64,000 nt of DNA, from contig NZ_LJRO01000090.1 of the NCBI RefSeq assembly GCF_001401155.1, positions 186,001 through 250,000 on the forward strand. Direction: 5' to 3'. The DNA comes from Pseudomonas tremae (GTDB lineage: Bacteria; Pseudomonadota; Gammaproteobacteria; Pseudomonadales; Pseudomonadaceae). A model generated the notes under the pieces. That model did not search any database. It was given only the letters and a program-made list of their open reading frames with translations, and had not been told where the DNA came from. The position numbers were made by a program, and so were the translations under genes. Of this stretch, positions 54,179-63,255 are shown piece after piece (position 1 is the stretch's first letter; every line of letters begins with the position of its first letter).

Positions 54179-55996
54179 ATGGCTGCACTGATTGAAGACT
54201 ACGCATTACTGGGCAACTGTCAGACTGCGGCGCTGGTCGCCCGGGATGGTTCGCTGGACTGGTTGTGTTTCCCTCGCTTTGATTCCACTGCCTGTTTTGC
54301 AGCGCTGCTGGGCAGCGAGGAGAACGGGCGCTGGAAGATTGCACCGACCGCCGAGGTGCTGTCCGTCGAGCGTCGCTATCGCGAAGGTACGCTGATTCTC
54401 GAAACCGTTTTCGAGACCCGTGACGGGCGCGCGATGCTGGTCGATTTCATGCCCATGAATACCAGTGGTCACGTTGTGCGCATCGTTGTCGGCTTGACCG
54501 GAATGGTCGAGTTCGGCGTCGATCTTGCCATCCGCTTCGATTACGGCAGCAGCGTGCCTTGGGTCGAACGCAAGGATGCACATACCTTGACTGCAGTTGC
54601 CGGGCCGGAAATGCTGGTATTGAGAAGTCCGGTCGCTCTGCACCCGCAGGATCATCATACCGCCAGCCATTTTCAGGTGGGCGAGGGTGAGCGCAAGGTC
54701 TTCACCCTGGCGTATCAACCTTCTTTCGAACCTCTGTGCGCGGACATCGACGCTCAGCAAGCGCTGGAGGCTACTGCAGCGTACTGGCACGAATTTTCTG
54801 ACGGTTGTCCCGATGTGGGTTCATGGACGCCGCAGGTCAAGCGCTCTTTGATCACCCTCAAGGCCATGACCTACGCGCCTACCGGCGGCATTGTTGCCGC
54901 AGTGACCACTTCATTGCCTGAACAGCTTGGTGGTGAGCGCAATTGGGATTACCGCTACTGCTGGTTGCGTGACGCCACCATGACGCTGCTGGCATTCATG
55001 AATCTGGGGTATTACGAAGAAGCAACTGCCTGGCGCGACTGGCTGCTGCGGTCGGTTGCCGGTAATCCTGAGCAGATACAGATCATGTATGGCGTGGGTG
55101 GGGAGCGTCGCTTGCAGGAGTACGAATTGCCCTGGCTGACCGGCTATGAGCATTCGCTGCCGGTACGGGTTGGCAACGGTGCGGCCAGCCAGGTTCAGCT
55201 GGACGTGTACGGCGAGGTCGCAGACGCCATGATCCAGGCGCTCAGAAGCGGCATGACGCAGCATCCGCGCAGTGTGGCCATTTCCAAAGTGGTCATGCCC
55301 TATCTCGAGAAGATCTGGCACCTGCCTGACGCTGGTATCTGGGAGATTCGTTCCGAGCCGCGTCATTTTACCCATTCGAAAGTCATGGCCTGGGTGGCGT
55401 TTGATCGTAATGCCACCCAGATCGCCCAGGCTGCCGATGACGATGAAGACCTTGCCCTTGCGCAGCATTACCGCAAGGTGGCAGACGACATCCATGCCGA
55501 CGTCTGCCGCAACGGTTTCAATGTCGATCTTGGCAGTTTTGTGCAGACTTACGGCTCAACTGAAGTCGACGCCAGCCTGTTGCAGATTGTCCTGACCGGG
55601 TTCCTGCCGCCCGAGGACCCGCGTGTCGTCGGGACTGTCGCACAGATAGAGCGCACGCTGATGCAGGACGGTCTGTTGTTGCGCTACGACAATGAGCGCA
55701 GCGTTGATGGTGTTGCGGGTCGCGAAGGGACGTTTCTGGTGTGTTCTTTCTGGCTGGCTGATGCCTACGTGCTGCTGGGGCGTGCCGACGATGCCGCCAA
55801 ACTATTCGAGCGTTTATGCGGGCTGTGCAATGACGTGGGGTTGCTGGCTGAACAATATGATCCGAAGGGCGGCCGTATGCTTGGGAACTTCCCTCAGGCG
55901 TTCAGCCACATAGGCATTATCAACACGGCATTGAACCTGCATCGGTCGGTGTGTCCTGCGCTGGCTAGAACGTCGAGTGAGCTGGAAGGCGTATGA
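54179..55996 (+). CDS. Glycoside hydrolase family 15 protein (glucoamylase/trehalase-like)
   Basis: A 605-residue GH15 enzyme. The N-terminal super-sandwich (IEDYALLGNCQTAALVARDGSLDWLCFPRFDS) is followed by an (alpha/alpha)6 barrel with the signature ERNWDYRYCWLRDATMTL, and LAEQYDPKGGRMLGNFPQAFSH carries the catalytic base region. Bacterial members hydrolyse alpha-glucans or trehalose from the non-reducing end. No signal peptide, so intracellular. It follows the HAD gene by 83 bases in the same direction, linking glucose release to gnd-zwf. Confidence 0.92.
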   Translation: MAALIEDYALLGNCQTAALVARDGSLDWLCFPRFDSTACFAALLGSEENGRWKIAPTAEVLSVERRYREGTLILETVFETRDGRAMLVDFMPMNTSGHVVRIVVGLTGMVEFGVDLAIRFDYGSSVPWVERKDAHTLTAVAGPEMLVLRSPVALHPQDHHTASHFQVGEGERKVFTLAYQPSFEPLCADIDAQQALEATAAYWHEFSDGCPDVGSWTPQVKRSLITLKAMTYAPTGGIVAAVTTSLPEQLGGERNWDYRYCWLRDATMTLLAFMNLGYYEEATAWRDWLLRSVAGNPEQIQIMYGVGGERRLQEYELPWLTGYEHSLPVRVGNGAASQVQLDVYGEVADAMIQALRSGMTQHPRSVAISKVVMPYLEKIWHLPDAGIWEIRSEPRHFTHSKVMAWVAFDRNATQIAQAADDDEDLALAQHYRKVADDIHADVCRNGFNVDLGSFVQTYGSTEVDASLLQIVLTGFLPPEDPRVVGTVAQIERTLMQDGLLLRYDNERSVDGVAGREGTFLVCSFWLADAYVLLGRADDAAKLFERLCGLCNDVGLLAEQYDPKGGRMLGNFPQAFSHIGIINTALNLHRSVCPALARTSSELEGV

Positions 55997-56000
55997 CCAG

Positions 56001-56684
56001 CTAGTTCGGGCCGGCTTTTCGAAAGGTCAGATTGATGCGCTGCTCACCCAGCAATGGGTGTTCAGCCTGTTTGACTGGCAGGATGCCGTGGAAGCGCAGG
56101 CGGTCTTCACCGCCCCAAACCACGACATCCCCGTGAAACAGCGAGATACGTAAGGCCTTGTCGCTACGCAGCAAACCGCCGAACTGGAAGATCGCCGGGA
56201 TGCCCAATGACACCGATACCACTGGCCAGCGATGATCATGCTCATCCTTGTCCTGATGGAGGGACATCTTCGCGCCGGGGATGTAGCGGTTGATCAGGCA
56301 CGCATCTGGCGTAAAGCCCGGGTAGCCTGCTTTAAGCGCGGCGCTCTGGGCGAGTTGCATGAAGGCGTCCGGCATTGCAGACCACTTGCTGCCGGTCTGC
56401 GGATCCGTTTCGCTGTAGCGATAGCCATGCCGGTCGGTTATCCAGCCCAACTGTCCGCAACTGCTCAATGCAGCAGACATGCTCAAGCCTCCCGGGGTCA
56501 GCATGTGACGAAAGGGCGAGTGGGTCACGGTTGCCTGAAGGTCTGCCAGCAGCCGGGTGATCACTGGCAGTGCAAAACCGCGGAGCAGCCATGTTCCTGG
56601 CCCGAGCTGTTCGTCGCCACCGGCCTGAGGTGTCTGGTCGGCAAATAGATCGAAGTTGGCGGGAGTATCACCTTTGCGCTGCAT
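56001..56684 (-). CDS. alkB: DNA oxidative demethylase AlkB
   Basis: A 227-residue Fe(II)/2-oxoglutarate dioxygenase that repairs 1-methyladenine and 3-methylcytosine. Iron ligands are in SLHQDKDEHD (His-x-Asp) and the histidine of RLRFHGI; the 2-oxoglutarate-binding arginines are in RINLTFRKA. INRYIPGAKM is the typical nucleotide-lid strand. It converges with the GH15 gene four bases away. No ada gene adjacent. Confidence 0.94.
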   Translation of the reverse strand: MQRKGDTPANFDLFADQTPQAGGDEQLGPGTWLLRGFALPVITRLLADLQATVTHSPFRHMLTPGGLSMSAALSSCGQLGWITDRHGYRYSETDPQTGSKWSAMPDAFMQLAQSAALKAGYPGFTPDACLINRYIPGAKMSLHQDKDEHDHRWPVVSVSLGIPAIFQFGGLLRSDKALRISLFHGDVVVWGGEDRLRFHGILPVKQAEHPLLGEQRINLTFRKAGPN

Positions 56685-56708
56685 GATCGACTCGGGTACT
56701 TGTGAATG

Positions 56709-56891
56709 TCAGAGTGCCTTGCTGACCTTGACGTCGGTAATCTGATCGTCGCTCTGGTCGTGCATTTTCTTCAGGGCTGCCTCTGCTTCCTCGATAGAGG
56801 CAGTCTGTAATTGCGCAAACTCAAAGCGGCGTTCGCCATTGAGCTTGTAGCTGACAGCGAATTTGGTCGTGCGTGGTGCTGTAGTGTTCAC
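56709..56891 (-). CDS. Small conserved hypothetical protein (60 aa)
   Basis: Sixty residues starting at GTG 56891, with AAGGAG five bases upstream. The pattern is two strands and one helix: TTKFAVSYKLNGERRFEFAQ then SIEEAEAALKKMHDQSDDQI and DVKVSKAL. Likely a compact alpha/beta domain. It lies 14 bases after the DUF1883 gene and they probably form a two-gene operon. Function unknown. Confidence 0.75.
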   Translation of the reverse strand: MNTTAPRTTKFAVSYKLNGERRFEFAQLQTASIEEAEAALKKMHDQSDDQITDVKVSKAL

Positions 56892-56905
56892 AGTGACTCC
56901 TTGCA

Positions 56906-57211
56906 TCATCCCAGTCGCGAGGTCGAGCGCCGGACGATTTTGATCTTGTGGGTGAAGGCCGGTTTGCGCCCTGCGTTGGTGTCTACCTTGCGGCCTGCGG
57001 TATCGATCGTAATGTTCCAGAAACCATCGCTTGGTGCCGCGATCTTGGCTGGAAATGTATCGAATGCGCCGCCATGGTAGGTGTGCCGACCGCCGTTCTT
57101 GAAGCTGCGGAAATTCGCGTCGTTCATCAGGCGAATGTTGCAGGTCTGAGAGCACTCGATAACGACCAGGTCGTCCTCGTTGAGATGCTCACGCTGGTGT
57201 ACGAATTTCAT
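56906..57211 (-). CDS. DUF1883 domain-containing protein
   Basis: A 101-residue protein starting MKFVHQREHLNEDDLVVIECSQ; the DUF1883 pattern is NIRLMNDANFRSFKNGGRHTYHGG and ITIDTAGRKV. Predicted compact beta domain. GGAG is eight bases before the ATG at 57211; a longer upstream reading does not fit. DUF1883 is sometimes fused to TIR domains in other bacteria (recalled, not checked); no TIR domain is present here. Confidence 0.87.
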   Translation of the reverse strand: MKFVHQREHLNEDDLVVIECSQTCNIRLMNDANFRSFKNGGRHTYHGGAFDTFPAKIAAPSDGFWNITIDTAGRKVDTNAGRKPAFTHKIKIVRRSTSRLG

Positions 57212-57376
57212 GACGGGCTCCGAAAAGGGGTTTTTCTGAAAAATCAAAACGATAGCATGCGACGCCCCTGATTTGACGTGTAGCGCATTAATTTGCCGTG
57301 TTTCTCGCAAAAAATGTTCGTCTCGGGATTTAATTGCTCTGAGGCTTGTCGTAGCACCTTTATTTGGAGGCTTTGT

Positions 57377-57730
57377 ATGAAACTGGCTGCTGTAGTAGTC
57401 CTGGCTCTGGCAATGACTGGCTGTGCCACGGTGAATGACATCGAACATACACTCCCCACCATGAGCGTGATGTCAGGCAAGAACCCTCAGGAGTATGCGG
57501 ACTGTTTCGCCGGCAAGATCAGCAGCAGTCGCAAGCCGCCACTCATCGAGCCTCGCCATGATGGACTGCGAGTGATTGTTGCGCAGAAGCTCAGCAAGGC
57601 GCCGGCGGCAGTCGTGGACATCGAGACGCGCTCGGGTGGCAGCACGATCAAGGTGTACGAGCGACTTTCCAATGTTCCGATTCGTTTCAGGGACGTGCAG
57701 AACGCTGCCGAGGCGTGCATTTCAGGCTGA
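57377..57730 (+). CDS. Putative lipoprotein (117 aa)
   Basis: A signal peptide MKLAAVVVLALAMTGC with lipobox MTGC gives an acylated Cys at residue 16. The mature part is small and contains two later cysteines (YADCFAG and EACISG) that could form a disulfide. GGAGG lies eleven bases before the ATG. No family recognised. Convergent with a second small lipoprotein. Confidence 0.8.
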   Translation: MKLAAVVVLALAMTGCATVNDIEHTLPTMSVMSGKNPQEYADCFAGKISSSRKPPLIEPRHDGLRVIVAQKLSKAPAAVVDIETRSGGSTIKVYERLSNVPIRFRDVQNAAEACISG

Positions 57731-57748
57731 TCGCCTGAACTTGAATGG

Positions 57749-57779
57749 CGCCGCCCCATTTTGTTCGGACAGGGCGGCG
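57749..57779. repeat. GC-rich hairpin between convergent lipoprotein genes
   Basis: CGCCGCCC (57749-57756) pairs with GGGCGGCG (57772-57779) over a 15-base loop. Without a T-run on either strand it is a weak terminator candidate; it separates two convergent transcripts. Confidence 0.45.
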
Positions 57780-57787
57780 GGCAAAAA

Positions 57788-58069
57788 TTACTTGCAGACC
57801 ACCAGCACGCTGCGGCTTTTGTAGTTGCCCACGTCTACGCCGAGAGTCTTATCTCTTTCGGCAGGCTGCGGTGTGCCATCTGTGCCAACAATTTCGTAGC
57901 CGGTGCCTGCGCAGGATGCATCGGCTTTTTCGTAGCAACTGGCCCAGGACATCGCTTCGCCCGAGCAATCGATGCTAAGCCCCTGTTTACCGTTTTTAAG
58001 GTAAGTATTGGAGGCAGTCGCGCAACCGGTAAGGCCTAGCACGGCAATAATGCAAAGAAGTCTGATCAT
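57788..58069 (-). CDS. Putative lipoprotein (93 aa)
   Basis: Signal MIRLLCIIAVLGLTGC with lipobox LTGC. The mature protein has four further cysteines (DCSG, SCYEKADASCAG, VVCK), consistent with two disulfides in the periplasm. The pattern GLSIDCSGEAMSWASCYEKA is recalled from other pseudomonad hypothetical lipoproteins. No function assigned. Confidence 0.8.
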   Translation of the reverse strand: MIRLLCIIAVLGLTGCATASNTYLKNGKQGLSIDCSGEAMSWASCYEKADASCAGTGYEIVGTDGTPQPAERDKTLGVDVGNYKSRSVLVVCK

Positions 58070-58400
58070 GTTTTTCGCTTCAAGATAATTTCAGAGGGTA
58101 TTAAGTCTGGTAGTAGCTGTGTGAATGTTGGACTGATAGCGAGTGCCATCGTTCCGCCATGTTTTTGCATTGCTGTATCAGCTTCGTACCAGCATCGTTC
58201 GCCAGTGGAGGCATGCGGATCCCTGGTTTTTGCGTTGGTCTTGCCTTGGACGACCGTCGCTATGTGAAAGAATGTGCGGAACTATCTGGCTTCGTATTCC
58301 TCTATGATGGCATTGGACGGTCAGTGGCGGCTCATTGTAAGGTGGTCGCCGCCTGATTAGACTGGCCCGTTAACACCATCAGCCCTTACCAAGGACTTTT
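58070..58400. other. Intergenic region upstream of galU
   Basis: This stretch of 331 bases contains the leader of the leftward lipoprotein and the galU promoter. A 65-codon plus-strand frame at 58159-58356 lacks a ribosome site or family resemblance and was not called. Confidence 0.5.
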
Positions 58401-59240
58401 ATGATCAAGAAATGCTTGTTCCCAGCAGCCGGTTACGGCACTCGCTTCCTCCCGGCGACCAAGGCCATGCCCAAGGAAATGCTGCCGGTGGTCAACAAGC
58501 CACTGATCCAGTACGGGGTTGAAGAAGCGCTTGCAGCTGGTTTGACTGAAATCTCGATCGTTACAGGTCGTGGCAAGCGTTCTCTGGAAGACCACTTCGA
58601 CATCAGTTACGAGCTTGAGCACCAGATCAAGGGCACCGACAAGGAAAAATACCTCGTTGGTATTCGCAAGCTGATTGACGAGTGCAGCTTTGCCTACACG
58701 CGTCAGACCGAAATGAAGGGCTTGGGTCACGCTATTCTGAGTGGTCGTCCACTGATCGGCAACGAAGCATTTGCTGTGGTTCTGGCGGATGACTTGTGCG
58801 TCAACCTCGACGGTGAAGGTGTGCTGGCGCAGATGGTCAAGCTGCACAAGCACTACGGTTGCTCGATCATCGCCATCCAGGAAGTCGATCCTTCCGAAAC
58901 CAACAAGTACGGCGTGATAGCTGGCGAAGAGATCAAGACAGGCTTGTTCCGCGTCACCAGCATGGTCGAAAAGCCGAAGCCTGAAGATGCTCCGTCCAAT
59001 CTGGCGATCATCGGCCGTTACATTCTGACGCCGGACATCTTCGAAAAAATCGAACAGACCGAGCCAGGCAAGGGTGGCGAGATCCAGATCACTGACGCCC
59101 TGATGAAGCAGGCAGCGGAAGGTAACGTGCTGGCCTACAAGTTCAAGGGCAAGCGCTTTGACTGCGGCGGCGCTGAAGGCTACATCGAAGCGACCAACTT
59201 CTGCTTCGAACATTTCTACAAAGCTGGCAAAGCGCACTGA
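58401..59240 (+). CDS. galU: UTP-glucose-1-phosphate uridylyltransferase
   Basis: A 279-residue nucleotidyltransferase making UDP-glucose for LPS, exopolysaccharide and osmoregulated glucans. Signature AAGYGTRFLPATKAMPKEMLP (residues ~8-28), VLADDLCVN for metal/sugar binding, and KGGEIQITDAL. AAGGA precedes the ATG. Followed by a strong UUCG-loop terminator, so monocistronic. Confidence 0.95.
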   Translation: MIKKCLFPAAGYGTRFLPATKAMPKEMLPVVNKPLIQYGVEEALAAGLTEISIVTGRGKRSLEDHFDISYELEHQIKGTDKEKYLVGIRKLIDECSFAYTRQTEMKGLGHAILSGRPLIGNEAFAVVLADDLCVNLDGEGVLAQMVKLHKHYGCSIIAIQEVDPSETNKYGVIAGEEIKTGLFRVTSMVEKPKPEDAPSNLAIIGRYILTPDIFEKIEQTEPGKGGEIQITDALMKQAAEGNVLAYKFKGKRFDCGGAEGYIEATNFCFEHFYKAGKAH

Positions 59241-59261
59241 TCTTTGATCGTTAGCGTTTTG

Positions 59262-59293
59262 GACAAAGCCACCTTCGGGTGGCTTTGTCATTT
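59262..59293 (+). terminator. Terminator after galU
   Basis: Perfect 12-bp stem GACAAAGCCACC/GGTGGCTTTGTC closed by a TTCG tetraloop, 21 bases past the galU stop, followed by ATTTC. The symmetrical A/T flanks allow function in both directions. Confidence 0.85.
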
Positions 59294-59342
59294 CTGACAG
59301 GCCGCCAAGCGGTTATGCTGTGCTTCTGCCGAGGAGATTTTA

Positions 59343-60701
59343 ATGGCCTTTGATTTTGATCTGTTTGTAATTGGTGCGGGTTCGGGTGGTGTCAGGGCGG
59401 CACGCTTTGCGGCCGGTTTCGGCGCGCGCGTAGCGGTTGCCGAGAGCCGTTATCTGGGCGGCACCTGCGTCAATGTAGGGTGCGTGCCCAAAAAGCTGCT
59501 GGTCTATGGCGCGCATTTTTCCGAAGACTTCGATCATGCCAAAGGGTTTGGCTGGTCGCTGGGTGAGGCGAGCTTTGACTGGTCCACCCTGATCGCCAAC
59601 AAGGACCGCGAGATCAGTCGTCTTAACGACATATATCGCAAATTGCTGGTTGATAGCGGCGTCACGTTGCTGGAGGGGCATGCGAAGATCGTTGGTCCAC
59701 AGCAGGTCGAGATCAATGGTCAGACCCACAGTGCCGAGCGCATTCTCATTGCCACGGGCGGTTGGCCGCAAGTGCCTGACGTGCCAGGGCGCGAACATGC
59801 CATCACCTCCAATGAGGCGTTCTACCTCAAGTCGCTGCCCAGGCGCATAGTGGTCGTTGGCGGTGGTTACATCGCCGTGGAGTTTGCCTCGATTTTCAAC
59901 GGCCTGGGTGCTGACACCACGCTGGTCTATCGAGGTGAGCTGTTTCTGCGTGGCTTTGATGGCGGTGTGCGCACCCATCTTCACGAGGAGTTGCTCAAAC
60001 GTGACATGACGATCCGCTTCAATAGCGATATCGAGCGCATCGACAAACAACCGGATGGCAGTTTGCTGCTTTCCATGAAGGGTGGCGGCACGCTGGAGAC
60101 TGATTGTGTTTTCTATGCGACGGGCCGTCGGCCGATGCTGGACAACCTTGGCCTCGACAGCGTCGATGTCAAGCTGGACGAGCACGGTTACATCAAGGTC
60201 GACGAGCATTACCAGACCAGCGAGCCTTCCATTCTGGCCCTTGGCGACGTTATCGGTGGTGTGCAACTGACGCCGGTGGCGCTGGCTGAGGGCATGGCGG
60301 TCGCGCGTCGCCTGTTCAAGCCTGAGCAATATCGCCCGGTAGACTACAATCACATCCCAACAGCGGTTTTCAGTCTGCCGAACATCGGAACTGTCGGCTT
60401 GACCGAAGAAGATGCGATCAAGGCGGGTCATGATGTGCAGGTATTCGAAAGCCGTTTTCGGCCGATGAAACTGGCGCTGACCGATGATCAGGAGCGCACG
60501 TTGATGAAACTGGTTGTGGACGCGAAAACCGATCGGGTGTTGGGTTGCCATATGGTGGGGCCGGACGCTGGCGAAATCGTGCAAAGCCTGGCAATCGCCA
60601 TCAAGGCTGGCGCAACCAAGCAGGTGTTCGATGACACGATCGGCGTGCACCCGACGGCTGCAGAAGAATTCGTCACCATGCGTACGCCCGCCAAGCGATA
60701 A
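59343..60701 (+). CDS. gor: Glutathione-disulfide reductase
   Basis: A 452-residue FAD-dependent disulfide reductase that regenerates GSH using NADPH. FAD motif [15 protein letters not shown], redox-active CVNVGC in [19 protein letters not shown] motif [12 protein letters not shown], and the C-terminal HPTAAEEF with the catalytic His-Glu pair. Length is normal. GAGGAG precedes the ATG. Cytoplasmic. Confidence 0.95.
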   Translation: MAFDFDLFVIGAGSGGVRAARFAAGFGARVAVAESRYLGGTCVNVGCVPKKLLVYGAHFSEDFDHAKGFGWSLGEASFDWSTLIANKDREISRLNDIYRKLLVDSGVTLLEGHAKIVGPQQVEINGQTHSAERILIATGGWPQVPDVPGREHAITSNEAFYLKSLPRRIVVVGGGYIAVEFASIFNGLGADTTLVYRGELFLRGFDGGVRTHLHEELLKRDMTIRFNSDIERIDKQPDGSLLLSMKGGGTLETDCVFYATGRRPMLDNLGLDSVDVKLDEHGYIKVDEHYQTSEPSILALGDVIGGVQLTPVALAEGMAVARRLFKPEQYRPVDYNHIPTAVFSLPNIGTVGLTEEDAIKAGHDVQVFESRFRPMKLALTDDQERTLMKLVVDAKTDRVLGCHMVGPDAGEIVQSLAIAIKAGATKQVFDDTIGVHPTAAEEFVTMRTPAKR

Positions 60702-60766
60702 AAAGGCGCAGTACCCGGAGTTCAGGATGGGCTCCGGGATAGAGGCTTGAACGGACGGATCCCTTA

Positions 60767-62062
60767 GTGAACAGAGAAAACCCTTCGGCGAAGATGCCTC
60801 TGCATCCGGCCAGACACAATCGAAATGCCGCCCGGCCCATTGATGTGCTGCGTGAAAGCGAGCGTCAGTTCAGAACGCTTGCTGACAACATGAGCCCACT
60901 GGCGTGGACCGCCAGCCCCGGCGGGCAGATCCAGTGGTACAACGAGCGCTGGTACGCCTACACCGGAGCGACGCTTGAGGCCATGAACGCGCTGGGATGG
61001 CGTTCGGTTCTTCATCCCGAACATCGCGAGCGCGTAGTCTCGCGACTGCAATACTGTTTTGCGACCGGCTCCATTTGGGAAGATACTTTCGCGCTGCGAG
61101 GCAAGGATGGAGCCTTCAACTGGTTTTTGTCGCGCGCGCTGCCTATGCGTGACGCCCAAGGACACATCACTCACTGGCTGGGCACTCATACCAACATCAC
61201 TGCCCAAGTCAATGCCGAGGAGGCGCTGCGCGAGCTCAATGAAAGTCTGGAGTTGCGTGTTGCCGAGCGTACCCGTGAACTGGCAAAGACCAATGAGCTG
61301 TTGCAGGTTGAAATTGCAGAGCGAGCTCAGGCAGAAGAGGTGCTGCGTCATGCGCAAAAAATGGACGCCATCGGTCAATTGACGGGCGGCATAGCTCACG
61401 ACTTCAATAATATGCTGTCCGGAGTGCTCGGCGCTCTCGAGATGATCAGGATGCGCGTGGGGGGTGAGCGATTTGCCGAAGTGGAGCGTTACGTGGATGC
61501 GGCAGTAAGTTCCGCTAATCGGGCTGCTGCACTGACCCAGCGGTTGCTCACATTTGCCCGTCGTCAGTCACTCGATGTCTGTGCGGTGGATGTCAATTGC
61601 ATGGTGCTCTCTATGGAAGCGTTGTTGCGGGGCACTGTCGGCAATCATGCGCAATTGCACATTGAGCTGGAGGAGGGTTTAAGCGTTATCCAGACAGATG
61701 AGCATCAGCTTGAAAACGCTTTACTGAATCTGGTGATCAATGCGCGTGACGCCGTTTCTTCCGGAGGCTTGATCAGGGTTGGCAGTCAGGCGTTAAGTCT
61801 TGCAACGCCGCAAGGGCTGTTGCCGGCAGGTGACTATGTACAGCTCAGTATTGAAGACAATGGCTGCGGAATTCCCGAAAGCGTCATTGATCGAGTATTC
61901 GACCCGTTCTTTACTACCAAGCCTGTAGGTCAGGGTACGGGGCTGGGCTTGTCCATGGTTTACGGTTTCATGAAGCAGAGCGGCGGGCATGTGCAGATCA
62001 ACAGCTTGCAGGGGCAGGGAACCCGCGTTTGCCTCTACTTGCCTTGTGCGGCAGGCAACTGA
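60767..62062 (+). CDS. Orphan PAS-domain sensor histidine kinase
   Basis: A 431-residue cytoplasmic kinase. PAS/PAC domain at ~29-150 (WTASPGGQIQWYNERWYAYTG), a helical coiled-coil linker (150-195), HisKA with His211 in GGIAHDFNNML, and HATPase with NLVINARDAV (N box), DNGCGIP (G1), FDPFFTTK (F) and GTGLGLSMVYG (G2). No transmembrane helix and no receiver domain; no response regulator is adjacent. GTG start at 60767 by frame; an ATG at 60794 is possible. The HDFNN H-box groups it with hybrid-type/ExsG-like PAS kinases. Confidence 0.9.
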   Translation: MNRENPSAKMPLHPARHNRNAARPIDVLRESERQFRTLADNMSPLAWTASPGGQIQWYNERWYAYTGATLEAMNALGWRSVLHPEHRERVVSRLQYCFATGSIWEDTFALRGKDGAFNWFLSRALPMRDAQGHITHWLGTHTNITAQVNAEEALRELNESLELRVAERTRELAKTNELLQVEIAERAQAEEVLRHAQKMDAIGQLTGGIAHDFNNMLSGVLGALEMIRMRVGGERFAEVERYVDAAVSSANRAAALTQRLLTFARRQSLDVCAVDVNCMVLSMEALLRGTVGNHAQLHIELEEGLSVIQTDEHQLENALLNLVINARDAVSSGGLIRVGSQALSLATPQGLLPAGDYVQLSIEDNGCGIPESVIDRVFDPFFTTKPVGQGTGLGLSMVYGFMKQSGGHVQINSLQGQGTRVCLYLPCAAGN

Positions 62063-62069
62063 GGTTCCG

Positions 62070-63080
62070 TCATGTTTTACCCTGTGGCTTCTTTCTGGGA
62101 GCTGCAGTTTTCTCGGGCTGATCAGCCTGCTGCTGCAGGTTTTCCAGAGCGATTTCCTTTTTGGTCAGCAGCAGTTCCAGCATCCGGTTCTGCTGTCGGG
62201 CTTCGGTCAAACCCTGCTTGAGTGCTGCGTTTTCTTCCTGCGAGTTGCTTAACCTCTCTTCCAGTAGCGCGCATTGAGTGTGGGTGTGCTGCTGTTGTTC
62301 TGCCGAGGCGGCAGCCTTTGCGCTGGCCCGGTTCAGGAGGTCCTTCTGGTCGTGCAGGTCGCGCAGGGTGCTGCGGTTTTCAGCCAGCAATCGCTCGTTG
62401 TCACGATTCAGCTGGGTGATTTCTTCCTGGCGCATGGCAATGCTTTGTTGTGCCTGGCGCAACTCCATCTGCAATTGCTGAGTCTGCCCTTCATGGCGCT
62501 GCTGTTCCTGTTCGCGCTGCTCCTTGATGGAGTTGCGATAGTGCTCCAGTGCCTCTCGGGCATGCAGGTGTTTTTCCTCAAGCGAATGAATCTGAGCGTC
62601 TTTGTCTTGCAGGCGTGAATCCAGGTCCAGGTTGGCCTGGAGCAGTCTGGCGTGCTCGGTCTGGGCGTCTTGTAGTGTTTGTCGCGTCTGGAGCAGGGCG
62701 GTTGCCTGACTGTCGACGGTGTCGTCACGTTGCTGCACGTGCTCCTGCAGTTCGCTTATCTGCTGTCGAGCGGATTCCAGCTGCTGCAGCAGTTTGGCGC
62801 GCTCCGTCTGGTGCTCGTCGTACGCCTGGTCTATGCGTTCCTGAGCCTGCTCATCAAGCCGTTGGGCAAGGTGCGCGACCAGCGTACTTAATTCCTCATT
62901 GATATCCGGCGCGGGTGCATGTGCGTTATCCAGCTCCTTGAGATAGCGATGAATCGTGGTTTTGGAGCCGGTATTGCCCATTTCGATGCGTACTGCATCG
63001 ATGCTTGGGTTATCGCCTCTGGCCAGCAATGCTGTCCTGGCTTTTTGCACCAATGCCTTGTTTACGCCGCCACGAGCCAT
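62070..63080 (-). CDS. KfrA-like DNA-binding coiled-coil protein
   Basis: A 336-residue protein. Residues 1-~55 match the KfrA N-terminal DNA-binding domain (ARGGVNKALVQKARTALLARGDNPSIDAVR...GSKTTIHRYLKEL). Residues ~60-310 are nearly continuous coiled coil rich in Gln/Glu/Arg, and the tail is basic (RKKPQGKT). Plasmid KfrA proteins autoregulate and help plasmid stability; chromosomal versions are often next to integrase genes. It is divergent from a tyrosine recombinase and an AT-rich spacer with an inverted repeat lies between. Confidence 0.88.
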   Translation of the reverse strand: MARGGVNKALVQKARTALLARGDNPSIDAVRIEMGNTGSKTTIHRYLKELDNAHAPAPDINEELSTLVAHLAQRLDEQAQERIDQAYDEHQTERAKLLQQLESARQQISELQEHVQQRDDTVDSQATALLQTRQTLQDAQTEHARLLQANLDLDSRLQDKDAQIHSLEEKHLHAREALEHYRNSIKEQREQEQQRHEGQTQQLQMELRQAQQSIAMRQEEITQLNRDNERLLAENRSTLRDLHDQKDLLNRASAKAAASAEQQQHTHTQCALLEERLSNSQEENAALKQGLTEARQQNRMLELLLTKKEIALENLQQQADQPEKTAAPRKKPQGKT

Positions 63081-63106
63081 GCTCTCTCCTACGATTTCGT
63101 ACTGTG

Positions 63107-63129
63107 GTATGTACTCTGTAATTACATAC
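63107..63129. promoter_or_regulatory. Inverted repeat upstream of the KfrA-like gene
   Basis: GTATGTA (63107-63113) and TACATAC (63123-63129) form a perfect repeat with a nine-base spacer, 27 bases from the kfrA-like start and within AT-rich DNA. Candidate autoregulatory operator by analogy to KfrA; not tested. Confidence 0.45.
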
Positions 63130-63255
63130 TATATTATTTAGAATAAATTCATATATTTTGAATTATTTAACATGGGGTATTGGCGTATTATCCCGTGTCA
63201 GGCGGGTTCTACTGCCATCTTGTCTTTGTTATCGGTACACCTGCAGGCTTGATCC

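Noticed and set aside
58159..58356. 65-codon plus-strand frame before galU
   Set aside because: No ribosome site, and the sequence does not resemble a known family; more likely galU upstream DNA.
59340..60650. 436-codon open frame antisense to gor
   Set aside because: gor has complete FAD, CVNVGC and C-terminal motifs; the antisense frame is a coding shadow.
60714..60738. Hairpin CCCGGAG/CTCCGGG after gor as a terminator
   Set aside because: It has a short stem, an 11-base loop and no T-run; it is too weak to list as a terminator.
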